In this document: in pieces, positions 8,666 through 16,526 of the stretch
Numbering within the stretch: the stretch's first letter is position 1
How the letters are laid out: each line of letters starts with the position of its first letter
NCBI GenBank assembly: GCA_026708645.1
Contig: JAPOUM010000022.1
Span: 107,436 to 171,435 of the forward strand
DNA length: 64,000 bases
Source: Acidimicrobiaceae bacterium
GTDB lineage: Bacteria > Actinomycetota > Acidimicrobiia > Acidimicrobiales > Aldehydirespiratoraceae
Reading direction: 5' to 3'
Translations under genes and position numbers: made by a program
Notes under the pieces: generated by a model
The model's database searches: none
The model's input: the letters and a program-made list of their open reading frames with translations, nothing else
Told to the model about the DNA's origin: nothing

Positions 8666-10078
8666 TCAGCCGCCGACGGTCCAGTTCAGCACTCGAAAGC
8701 CTCCCATCCCGTCGGGATCCAGCAGGGCCTCGGCCTCACTGACCCGGCTGCGGGCTTTGAGAGCGTCGAGGTCGCCCACCCTGGATCGTGCGCTCCACGC
8801 CTCCCTGGCCGCGGCGACTAGATCATCAATCCCGTGGGCTCGCAGAAACTCGGCCTGATCGCAAACCGCGGCGCGGTGATCCGCCTGAACCTGATCGAGC
8901 GCCAAGTCGACTGTGATGTCGCATGACCCTGGATGAGTCAACCACGAGACGCCGCCTCTGTGGTCACGATGGGTGCGCAACCAGCCGAGACCGGCGCCAG
9001 GATCATCATCCGACGGTGGGCCGGACCGCCCGGCGAGGGCCGCGGTCGAAGCCCCATAATCGAAAGCGACTATCCGACCTTCGGCGAGCAGCAGATGGGC
9101 TTCGGCCACCCAGCGCCGGGCCGCTCGCTGAACCGGGACTCGGGCGCCTGCCTCCAGCTGCGGCGGCAGGGCTGCCACAAGTTCATCGGGCGCCGGGACC
9201 GCCACCAGCGCGAACCGTCCCGGCTGATCGCCGACGGTCACACGCAGCTCTTCCCAGCCGTCGGCGGTGCGTCGGGCGATATCGAACGGCAGGTTGTCGA
9301 GCAGTTCGTTGGCCAGCACCACGCCTGCGGGCGCCAGCTGGGCAAGCGCGCCCGGTAGCGCGTCCGAAACTGCGGCCACGCTGACGGGCGGCTGACAGCC
9401 CGACGACGACAGTTTCGTCGGCTGATCCGGCCAGTTCGATCGGAACGGCAGGGACGACAACGCCGACATGTCCAGCCGGGCCGACACGTCCGACCGGGAC
9501 GACGGCGCCGACCGGTTCGACAAGGCCGACGCATCCAGCCGGGCCGACGCATTCGACCGGTTCGACGGGGTCGGCTGACCGGGATGCAGTGCCCGCTGCG
9601 CGGGTGACAGTTCCACGAGCACCAGCCGAAGCGCCCCGGCGGCGGCGCAGGCGGGCTCGGCAGCCAGCAGTGAACGGGCCAGAGTGCCCGGCCCGGCCCC
9701 CCAGTCGATCACCGCGAACTGCTCGGGCTCGCCCAGCTCGCGCCACCATGAGTCGATCGCCCGGGCCAGCACCGCCCCGAACAGGGGCCCTACTTCGGGC
9801 GCAGTCAGAAAATGCCCCGAGCGTCCGCCGGCCCGACCCCCGCCGTCGCGCATGTAGAAGCCGCCCGAGGGGTCGTACAAGCAAGCCTCCACATACTCCG
9901 ACACCGGAATCGGCCCCCGATCGCCGATGCGCTCCGCCAACCGTCGCGCCAGCTGCTCGCTGAGCCGCTGCTCGCCGAGCGGATCAGCGCGGCCTTCCGA
10001 CACCGAGGCAACAAGCGGCCGATGATCCACACCCAAAACGCTAGAGCCACCCAACCGAGCCACGCCATCAGTCCGCAC
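8666..10078 (-). CDS. MidA/NDUFAF7-family SAM-dependent methyltransferase
   Basis: A protein of about 470 residues of the MidA (DUF185) methyltransferase family. In mitochondria the homologue NDUFAF7 methylates an arginine of the complex I 49-kDa subunit (NuoD homologue) during assembly. Visible motifs are the family N-terminal block PIPVSEYVEACLYDPSGGFY, then TAPEVGPLFG, SAM-binding motif I VIDWGAGPGTLARSL, and ANELLDNLPFDI. A Ser/Asn/Arg-rich insertion of about 40 residues in mid-protein is encoded by DNA repeats. A link to the nearby complex I operons is plausible but is inference. The first 30 residues are poorly conserved, so the start may be further in. No partner gene is tightly linked. 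Confidence 0.82.
   Translation of the reverse strand: MRTDGVARLGGSSVLGVDHRPLVASVSEGRADPLGEQRLSEQLARRLAERIGDRGPIPVSEYVEACLYDPSGGFYMRDGGGRAGGRSGHFLTAPEVGPLFGAVLARAIDSWWRELGEPEQFAVIDWGAGPGTLARSLLAAEPACAAAGALRLVLVELSPAQRALHPGQPTPSNRSNASARLDASALSNRSAPSSRSDVSARLDMSALSSLPFRSNWPDQPTKLSSSGCQPPVSVAAVSDALPGALAQLAPAGVVLANELLDNLPFDIARRTADGWEELRVTVGDQPGRFALVAVPAPDELVAALPPQLEAGARVPVQRAARRWVAEAHLLLAEGRIVAFDYGASTAALAGRSGPPSDDDPGAGLGWLRTHRDHRGGVSWLTHPGSCDITVDLALDQVQADHRAAVCDQAEFLRAHGIDDLVAAAREAWSARSRVGDLDALKARSRVSEAEALLDPDGMGGFRVLNWTVGG
9460..9572. repeat. Degenerate tandem repeats inside the MidA-like gene
   Basis: Phrases such as TCCAGCCGGGCCGAC, GACCGGTTCGAC and CGACGCAT recur with a period of about 50-70 bases. 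On the minus strand they encode the Ser/Asn/Arg/Ala-rich insertion (SARLDASALSNRSAPSSRSD). The insertion lies between conserved methyltransferase motifs, probably in a surface loop. Confidence 0.75.
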
Positions 10079-10287
10079 CGACCATCGAACCCGTCCCCTT
10101 TAGGAGACTCCTACGACACTGCCCGCGATCTGAGCACCCGCCGAGGATCCACTGTTCGCCAGCTCGTGAAAGAGGCCTTCTCGGTGCGATAGCGCCGGGG
10201 ATTAGCGCAATACAAGCTGTTGGCGAAATATCTCGCGTGGTGTCTGCTAGCTGGAGGCGCGCTGGTCGGGCAGGTTGCTGGAGCGGC

Positions 10288-11040
10288 TCAGCCTCTGCCG
10301 ACGAAGGGCATCCCGCTGGCCATTACGGTCATCGACAGCACGTTGGTGTCGCAGGGCAGATCCGCCATGTGGGCCACAGCACGACCTGCATGTGCCGCAT
10401 CGAAGGTGTGTTCGGCGGCCAGGGTTCCGTCAGCTTGGTAGGCCCCGCTGCTCGTCTGGGCGGTCATGTCGGTGCGGGCGTTGCCGATGTCGATCTGCCC
10501 GCAGGCGATGCCGAAAGCTCGGCCCTCCAACGCCAGCGACTTGGTGAGGCCGGTGATGGCGTGCTTGGAAACGGTGTAGGCCGTGGCGTAGAGCCTGGGA
10601 ACCTGCGCCGCTACAGAGCCGTTGTTGATGATGCGACCTCCCGATGGATCCTGGTCTTTCATCGCTGCGAACGCCGCACGAGCGCACAAGAACGATCCGG
10701 TGACATTCACGTCGATCACCCGCTGCCAGTCGTCGAGTCTGACCTCCTCGACAGGAACGGACGGCGATGCGACGCCGGCGTTGTTGAACAGCAGATCAAG
10801 GCGGCCATGGTCGCGCCGGATGCGCTCGAAGAGGTCCGCTACCGACTCCGGGTCTGCCACGTCGACAGCTACCGCCGACCCCGAACCACCTGCCTCGTCT
10901 ACGAGTCTCGCCGTCACAGACAGTCGGTCCAGCCGCCGCCCGGCCGCCACCACCGTCCAACCGTCGGCCCCCAGCGCTGCCGCGGCGGCTTGGCCCACCC
11001 CCGAACCAGCCCCCGTCACCAGCGCTATCCGCCGACTCAT
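10288..11040 (-). CDS. Short-chain dehydrogenase/reductase
   Basis: A 250-residue classical SDR, an NAD(P)-dependent oxidoreductase with a Rossmann fold. The cofactor motif TGAGSGVG lies at residues 9-16 and NNAG at about 86-89. The catalytic Asn is at 113, Ser at 142, and Tyr155 and Lys159 form YxxxK (YTVSK). Length is typical. The substrate cannot be read from sequence. The gene is alone on its strand, with 209 bases of non-coding DNA before the MidA-like start. Upstream, at about 11050-11095, is a small direct repeat (ATCCCTGTCGGCAGCCTCC twice). Confidence 0.9.
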   Translation of the reverse strand: MSRRIALVTGAGSGVGQAAAAALGADGWTVVAAGRRLDRLSVTARLVDEAGGSGSAVAVDVADPESVADLFERIRRDHGRLDLLFNNAGVASPSVPVEEVRLDDWQRVIDVNVTGSFLCARAAFAAMKDQDPSGGRIINNGSVAAQVPRLYATAYTVSKHAITGLTKSLALEGRAFGIACGQIDIGNARTDMTAQTSSGAYQADGTLAAEHTFDAAHAGRAVAHMADLPCDTNVLSMTVMASGMPFVGRG

Positions 11041-11221
11041 CGCTGCAACACTACATCCCTGTCGGCAGCCTCCATATCCCTGTCGGCAGCCTCCATGAGC
11101 GGCCTTCCCGTAGTCGGCAGGCCTAAGGCCTCCGCCTACGCAGATTCACGGTCCGCCGGCCAGTGAGCGCCCCGACCCGGAGAGGCGGCTCGTGGCGTCA
11201 GTAGGTTCACGATCCGCCCAC

Positions 11222-11257
11222 GCGATGAAAGCACCGCTAACGCCGCTTTCGTTTCGC
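11222..11257. other. Imperfect inverted repeat upstream of the exonuclease-helicase gene
   Basis: GCGATGAAAGC (11222-11232) and GCTTTCGTTTCGC (11245-11257) can pair with a small bulge around a 12-base loop, 38 bases before the helicase module begins. It could be an operator or a weak terminator. The 11041-11294 interval otherwise contains only short direct repeats. Confidence 0.4.
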
Positions 11258-11294
11258 GCTAATCTCACCCGGTCACGACGCCGGAGTTCGGATC

Positions 11295-12422
11295 TTGAGT
11301 TGGACTGACATCGAGTTCGTTATCTTCGATATCGAAGCCAACGCCAGCAAGTCCGATCCTTGTGCTCACGAGATCATCGAGATCGGCGCGGTCTTGGTCA
11401 GCGGCGGCGCGGAGGCAGACGCATTCGCGACTCTGGTGCGTCCAACTCGACCCCTGCGCGACTTCACCCATGAGTTGACCGGCTTGACCAACGAAGAATT
11501 GGCGACCGCTCCTGAGCCGGCGGTTGCGCTCAATGACTTCTACAAGTTCGTGAAGGGCCGACCCATAGCCGCCCACAACGGTCTGCGCTATGACTTCCTG
11601 CTGCTGGAATCAGCCGGCGCCCAAGCCGGAGTGCCGATGCCGCCCGAGCTTGTCAGGCTCGACACTCTGGAACTGGCGCATCTAGCGTTCCCGAGAGCTG
11701 GCAGGGGCATCATCCGCAATGTGGACGGCAGCAAGCCGCCAGCGGCACGCTCCCTTGACGAACTGGCTCATTACCTGCTGGGCAGCCCACCAAGACACCC
11801 GCACCGGGCGCTTGACGACGCTCGCTTGCTTCTCCGCGTTCTGCCCCACCTGCTGCTACAAGTCGACGACTCACAACCGGCTAGACAGCTCCAGCGGTGG
11901 GTCCTAGGCGTCGGACATCATCCGTGGGCAGAATTTCTCTGCAAGGAGCCCCAGCCAGCGCCGCTCGAAACTGCGATCCCTGTGCAGACGGATCCCCGAC
12001 ATGGTGCCGCCACCGGCGTATTCAACCCTCGTGACGTTGCCGAGATGTTCGCTGCGGGAGGCTCGCTGATGAAGCACGCTCGGCAGCCGCGCAAACAACA
12101 GATGGAGATGGCCGCCTACGCCGGCGAGACGCTGCAAGCAGGAGGCCGAATACTCATTGAAGCGCCCACTGGAACAGGGAAGACGCTGGCCTACCTCGTG
12201 CCAGCCATTGAATACGCAAGGGCGAGTGGCGACACGGTCGTCGTTGCCCCGCACTCCAAAGTGCTCCAGGATCAGATCATGGCGACCCTCGAGAGTCTCT
12301 CAGAGGAAGTGGAGTCCTTCTCGTGGGTGCTCTTGAAAGGACTTAACAATTACGTCGATCTGGAGTCTCTGGCTGGTGAACTCGATGCTCTGGCAGAGAA
12401 CCCGAACTCTTTACATCGCTGA
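11295..12422 (+). CDS. DnaQ-like exonuclease fused to DinG helicase N-terminus (frameshifted gene, first part)
   Basis: A 375-residue frame starting at TTG 11295 with GGAG nine bases upstream. Residues about 8-170 are a DEDDh 3'-5' exonuclease: FDIEAN supplies Asp and Glu, HNGLRYDFLLLE the next Asp, and HRALDDA the His and last Asp, so all catalytic positions are present. Residues about 255-365 begin an XPD/DinG superfamily-2 helicase with Walker A EAPTGTGKTLAYLVP and LLKGLNNYVDLESL. The frame ends abruptly at 12422, while the DinG sequence resumes in the +1 frame (next entry). Loss of one base in the TTT at 12410-12412 would restore a single protein. Either the gene is broken or the base is a sequencing error. 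GC content is visibly lower than in the flanking operons. Confidence 0.85.
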   Translation: MSWTDIEFVIFDIEANASKSDPCAHEIIEIGAVLVSGGAEADAFATLVRPTRPLRDFTHELTGLTNEELATAPEPAVALNDFYKFVKGRPIAAHNGLRYDFLLLESAGAQAGVPMPPELVRLDTLELAHLAFPRAGRGIIRNVDGSKPPAARSLDELAHYLLGSPPRHPHRALDDARLLLRVLPHLLLQVDDSQPARQLQRWVLGVGHHPWAEFLCKEPQPAPLETAIPVQTDPRHGAATGVFNPRDVAEMFAAGGSLMKHARQPRKQQMEMAAYAGETLQAGGRILIEAPTGTGKTLAYLVPAIEYARASGDTVVVAPHSKVLQDQIMATLESLSEEVESFSWVLLKGLNNYVDLESLAGELDALAENPNSLHR

Positions 12423-15400
12423 TGAGGTCTTCGCGCTAGCGATGGTGTGCGGCTGGGTGTCCCAGACCGCTACAGGAGACTGGGATGACCTGAGAGCCGG
12501 GGCGCTCGAGGGCGGCCGGAACGCACTGAACGATCTCCGCCTCAGGGTCAGCCGAACCGCTGCATCGGGTCCGCCGGTCACTGCTCTCGACAAACTCGAC
12601 TTTCATCATCGGGCGCTTCAACGTCTGCGTGACGCCCACGTTGCAGTGCTAAACCATGCGCTGATCGTGTCGGACCACAAATGGAACGATCACTCCAAGC
12701 ACTTGATCCTCGACGAGGCCCACAATCTCGAAGATGCTGCCACCGATGCTCTCACTGCGACGGTGTCCCGTGACGAAATCGAAGTGTTGTGCGACACTTT
12801 GTGGGCCCCGCAAAAGCGCAGCGGGACCGTGCGCCGTCTTTCGGACGCAACAGAATGGTCGTTGCGCAAGGACCTTTCGGGCCAGATCGTCCCCAACACC
12901 GGCAAACCGCTTGCGGAACAGCCCCACAGACCCCAGCCGACAACTAGGAGAGCGGAGGCTGAAGAGAGCTCCAACGAAGATTCAGCGGCATGCGGCTATG
13001 AGCCCCTCGGCTCTATCCGCATCGCGGTGGACCTGATCAGAGAACACTCCGAGCAATTCAGGATGAAGCTCGTGCACTACCTGCGCATTCGTACGGGAGC
13101 GAGCGCAGACGACAAGTATCCTGCAACGTATCGGATCAGGCAAGGCCACGACACACGACATCACGACTACCAAGAAGTCCGAAACCTTGGTCAACACCTT
13201 GTCGACGACCTTTACGGATTAGCCGATTCGCTCAATGCGGTGAATCTCCCCGAGGAGCTGTCAGGCCGTTACCAGCGCAGACGCCTCGAAGCCGAGGTGC
13301 TCAGACTCGGACTAACCGCACGAGAGGCTGCTAGAACGATCAGACGCGTACTGTGGGCAGACGATCCAGAGAGCATGATCGCGGTCGTAGCCATCTCCTA
13401 CGAGACAAACCAACAGGACTGGACTTGGGAACTGCGCCACTCTCCTGTGTCGGTGGCTGGAACACTCTCCGCCGTGTGGGAATTACTTGAATGCGCTGTA
13501 CTTACTTCGGCGACATTGAGAGCTAACGGGAGCTTCGACTACATCATCGGCAATCTCGGACTCGAAGCTATTCAGACGTCATTCCTGGATTGCCCTTTCC
13601 CTTGGATCAGCGACAACCACCTGCTGTTGCTGACCGACTACCTGCCAGCACCGCGAAGCCGGCTCATGGAGGAATTCACAGCATCCGCCGCGGCCGAGAT
13701 CCCCAGACTGCTGATCCTCACCACAGGAAGAGGGTTGGCTCTCATGGCAGCGCGAGCCCGGTTGGAGTTCGTGCGCAACCATGCACGACCTATCGTTGAA
13801 GCCGAGGGCATACCACTCCTCTCACAGGGTGACGACTCAGCGGCTGCCCTAGTGGAGCGGATGCGTGCCGAGAAAATCACCAGTCTCATCGCTCTGCGTT
13901 CTTTTTGGGAGGGCGTAGACATTCCTGGCGAAGCTCTCAGCCTGCTGATGATCGAGAAAATCCCTTTCGACTCGCCTGCTGATCCGGTGATTGGGGCCCG
14001 CATAGAGACCCTCACGTTGCAGGGCAAGGATCCCTATAGCGACTACCTAGTTCCGAGGGCGGCATTGCGCTTCGCGCAGGGAGTCGGGAGGCTGATACGA
14101 ACCGAGAACGACCGGGGTGTGACAGTAGTGCTTGACAGCCGACTGTGCCGCGCGGTTCCTTACCGAGATGTGATCCTCAAGTCACTTCCCGGGCCACCGA
14201 AACAACACCTAGTCACAGAGAATGTGGACGCCTACAACAAAATCGCCGAACATCTCGGTGACATCATTTTGGACGAGCAGATGCTGCAACGTCTGCAGTC
14301 TGTGGAGAGTGCTGACGCCTGGGCCGAACTTGCGAACCTGGAATTGAGTGAGGCGGAGACACATTGCCCGGATGTCGTCGCGGCGCGGCTTGAGGAAGCG
14401 CGGCAGATGTTCGGGTTCAAGAGTTGGCGTTGCGGGCAACTGGAGACCATGACTCATTTCATCAAAGGATCAGACTTCCTGTCTGTGCTGCCCACAGGAT
14501 CTGGAAAATCTGCCACCTTCCAGATCCCGGCGCTGCTTTCACCCGGCCTCACACTGGTAGTGTCGCCGTTGAAAGCGCTGATGAACGATCAGGTGGAGAA
14601 CCTCCGCGCTCGCAAGGTCACCAAGGTGGCTGCCATTCACAGTGGTGTGCAACAGGCGGAGTGGCGCGACATTCTGCGCGGCGCGGCGCGAGGCGACTAC
14701 AAGCTGCTCTACATCAGCCCCGAACGACTATGGTCGCAGGATTTCGTTGAAACTCTGGCCGGGGTCGGCGCGGCTCGCGTCGCTGTTGACGAAGCCCACT
14801 GCATCTCGCAATGGGGGCACTCGTTTCGGCCGGAATACGCCGCTATCCCCGATGCCTTGCAGCGCATCGCACCCAATGGCAACCGCCCTGCGATTCTTGC
14901 TGTGACCGCAACAGCCACTGAGGATGTACGCCGTGACATAGAGGACCACCTCGCCCTGAAGTTGCCCGGCGCTCAGATCGTATTGTCGCCGCACCGTCAC
15001 GAGATCCGCTATTTCGTTGAAAGGTGCCGCGATAAGAAAGATCGTGATGTCAGGGCTGTGCAGATAGTTGAAGCCTTCCGGTCACAGCCAGCCATCGTCT
15101 ACGTTCCGACACGCCGCCACGCAGTAAGCTTGGCCGGGCTGCTGAACTCCTCAGGCCATATTGTCCGGCCCTATCACGGGGCGATGAACGACGCCGAACG
15201 ACTGCACACTGAGGACGCTTTCCGGCACGGTGAACTTGATGTGGTTGTGGCCACCAAGGCCTTCGGTATGGGAATTGATAAGCCCGACATTGCGTTGATT
15301 GTGCATCTGGAGATGCCCGCCACCATCGAGGAATACGTTCAGGAGACCGGGCGAGCCGCCAGAGGCGCTGTCGACGGCAAGGAGCCGACCGTCGGTACTG

Positions 15401-16455
15401 CAGTGCTGCTGACCACTCCGCACGACTGCAGCATTCACCGGGTCTTCGTCAAGAGCGCAGCCCCTGACATCAAACAGGTTCGCCGGATCTGGTCGCGCTT
15501 GAAGCCGGGAACTCACATTTATTATCCAGCAGAACTGGATGTCAGCAATGATGAGAGAACCGACGAGGCGTCAGTGGCGACAGCCTTGGCTGTTCAATAT
15601 CTGCAGGATTCCAAGGCGGTCGTACGCAGCCTCGACACACCCTGGCATGGCCGTGTGTCAGTGATGAGCGACACACGACAAAAACTCGAGAGGCTGAAGG
15701 ACACCGATCCCGATTTGTCCGAACGGGGCGGGCAGCTAGTCGAACATGCCGAACGGCTCAAGACCGACGAATACCGAGCCGAGGAATGGAGCGAGCATCT
15801 CGGTCGCCCAGCGGGTGCTGTCGCCGCCGATCTGCTAGAATTCAACAGGCGCGGCATTTTGGGATTCTCAGCTTGGGAGCACGCTTGGACGCTGGAGCGC
15901 AAGCCTGACATAGAACCTGACTGGATCGCCCTGGAAGACCGGGCACAAAAACGGCGCGATCATGTGGAGGGCAAGTCAAGGCAGGCCAAGAGATTCGCTC
16001 AGCAGAGTGCCGGCTGCCGCGTGCAGACCATGCTTGAATACTTCGGCGCCGAGATGGCCGAGACCTGCGAGCAGTGCGACCAATGCGCCGAACTGGATCG
16101 CCCGTGGGAAGCCAGCCAGATCAGCCGGGAAGCGCTCATGGAGTCACTGCCTGTCCGTAGGATCATTCTGCAGATAATCAACGACACCACAGGCTCTGGC
16201 TACTCGCGCCGCAACATTGAGAGAGCCTTGGTCGGGCAACTGGGATCGACCGAGCACCGCCTGCCCGAACGGCTCGCCAACCACCACCTCGTCGGACGCC
16301 TCGCCTTCATTGGTGCCCCGGGTGTCGCCGCTCGGATCGACGAGCTGGTGGATGACGGATTGATCCATGCTGTTGCGTCAGAACATGAAGGCACTCATTA
16401 CGAGCGCCTTGAGATCACCGCTGACGGACGTGACCAACTCATGGGAGTCGGCTAG
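12376..16455 (+). CDS. DinG helicase C-terminal part fused to RecQ helicase (frameshifted gene, second part)
   Basis: A 1359-residue frame that continues the preceding gene after a one-base shift; biologically it probably begins near IADEVFALAM rather than at the ATG at 12376. Residues 1 to about 640 complete a DinG/XPD helicase: DEAH box ILDEAHNLEDA, LTSATLRANGS, SFWEGVDIPG and QGVGRLIR. I see no four-cysteine iron-sulfur cluster. Residues about 670-1250 are a full RecQ: PTGSGKSA Walker A near 704, DEAHCISQWGHSFRPEY near 804, QETGRAARG, and a zinc site with Cys near 1215 and CEQCDQC near 1230. A winged-helix-like tail follows. The complete product would be an exonuclease-DinG-RecQ protein of about 1720 residues, probably for DNA end processing, replication repair or phage defence. 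Confidence 0.87.
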   Translation: MNSMLWQRTRTLYIADEVFALAMVCGWVSQTATGDWDDLRAGALEGGRNALNDLRLRVSRTAASGPPVTALDKLDFHHRALQRLRDAHVAVLNHALIVSDHKWNDHSKHLILDEAHNLEDAATDALTATVSRDEIEVLCDTLWAPQKRSGTVRRLSDATEWSLRKDLSGQIVPNTGKPLAEQPHRPQPTTRRAEAEESSNEDSAACGYEPLGSIRIAVDLIREHSEQFRMKLVHYLRIRTGASADDKYPATYRIRQGHDTRHHDYQEVRNLGQHLVDDLYGLADSLNAVNLPEELSGRYQRRRLEAEVLRLGLTAREAARTIRRVLWADDPESMIAVVAISYETNQQDWTWELRHSPVSVAGTLSAVWELLECAVLTSATLRANGSFDYIIGNLGLEAIQTSFLDCPFPWISDNHLLLLTDYLPAPRSRLMEEFTASAAAEIPRLLILTTGRGLALMAARARLEFVRNHARPIVEAEGIPLLSQGDDSAAALVERMRAEKITSLIALRSFWEGVDIPGEALSLLMIEKIPFDSPADPVIGARIETLTLQGKDPYSDYLVPRAALRFAQGVGRLIRTENDRGVTVVLDSRLCRAVPYRDVILKSLPGPPKQHLVTENVDAYNKIAEHLGDIILDEQMLQRLQSVESADAWAELANLELSEAETHCPDVVAARLEEARQMFGFKSWRCGQLETMTHFIKGSDFLSVLPTGSGKSATFQIPALLSPGLTLVVSPLKALMNDQVENLRARKVTKVAAIHSGVQQAEWRDILRGAARGDYKLLYISPERLWSQDFVETLAGVGAARVAVDEAHCISQWGHSFRPEYAAIPDALQRIAPNGNRPAILAVTATATEDVRRDIEDHLALKLPGAQIVLSPHRHEIRYFVERCRDKKDRDVRAVQIVEAFRSQPAIVYVPTRRHAVSLAGLLNSSGHIVRPYHGAMNDAERLHTEDAFRHGELDVVVATKAFGMGIDKPDIALIVHLEMPATIEEYVQETGRAARGAVDGKEPTVGTAVLLTTPHDCSIHRVFVKSAAPDIKQVRRIWSRLKPGTHIYYPAELDVSNDERTDEASVATALAVQYLQDSKAVVRSLDTPWHGRVSVMSDTRQKLERLKDTDPDLSERGGQLVEHAERLKTDEYRAEEWSEHLGRPAGAVAADLLEFNRRGILGFSAWEHAWTLERKPDIEPDWIALEDRAQKRRDHVEGKSRQAKRFAQQSAGCRVQTMLEYFGAEMAETCEQCDQCAELDRPWEASQISREALMESLPVRRIILQIINDTTGSGYSRRNIERALVGQLGSTEHRLPERLANHHLVGRLAFIGAPGVAARIDELVDDGLIHAVASEHEGTHYERLEITADGRDQLMGVG
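12401..12415 (+). other. Frameshift point between the exonuclease-DinG and DinG-RecQ frames
   Basis: Frame 1 reads GAG AAC CCG AAC TCT TTA, while the conserved continuation needs TAC ATC GCT GAT GAG one base later. Removing one T from the TTT at 12410-12412, or one C from CCC at 12401-12403, joins the halves. There is no obvious slippery heptamer with a downstream pseudoknot, so a mutation or base-call error is more likely than programmed shifting. Confidence 0.75.
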
Positions 16456-16526
16456 CTTAACGCAAAAAGCTGGACCGGCAGCCGCAGCCGAGGCCAAGCC
16501 AAGGCCAGAATCCGCGATCCCGCCCT

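Noticed and set aside
10079..10287. tRNA or small RNA gene between the MidA-like gene and the SDR gene
   Set aside because: Only a short palindrome (AGGAGACTCCT) is visible; no cloverleaf or conserved RNA motif could be drawn.
12395..12425. Programmed +1 frameshifting in the exonuclease-DinG-RecQ gene
   Set aside because: No slippery codon pair with an internal stop, Shine-Dalgarno-like stimulator or structure was seen; a lesion or error explains it more simply.
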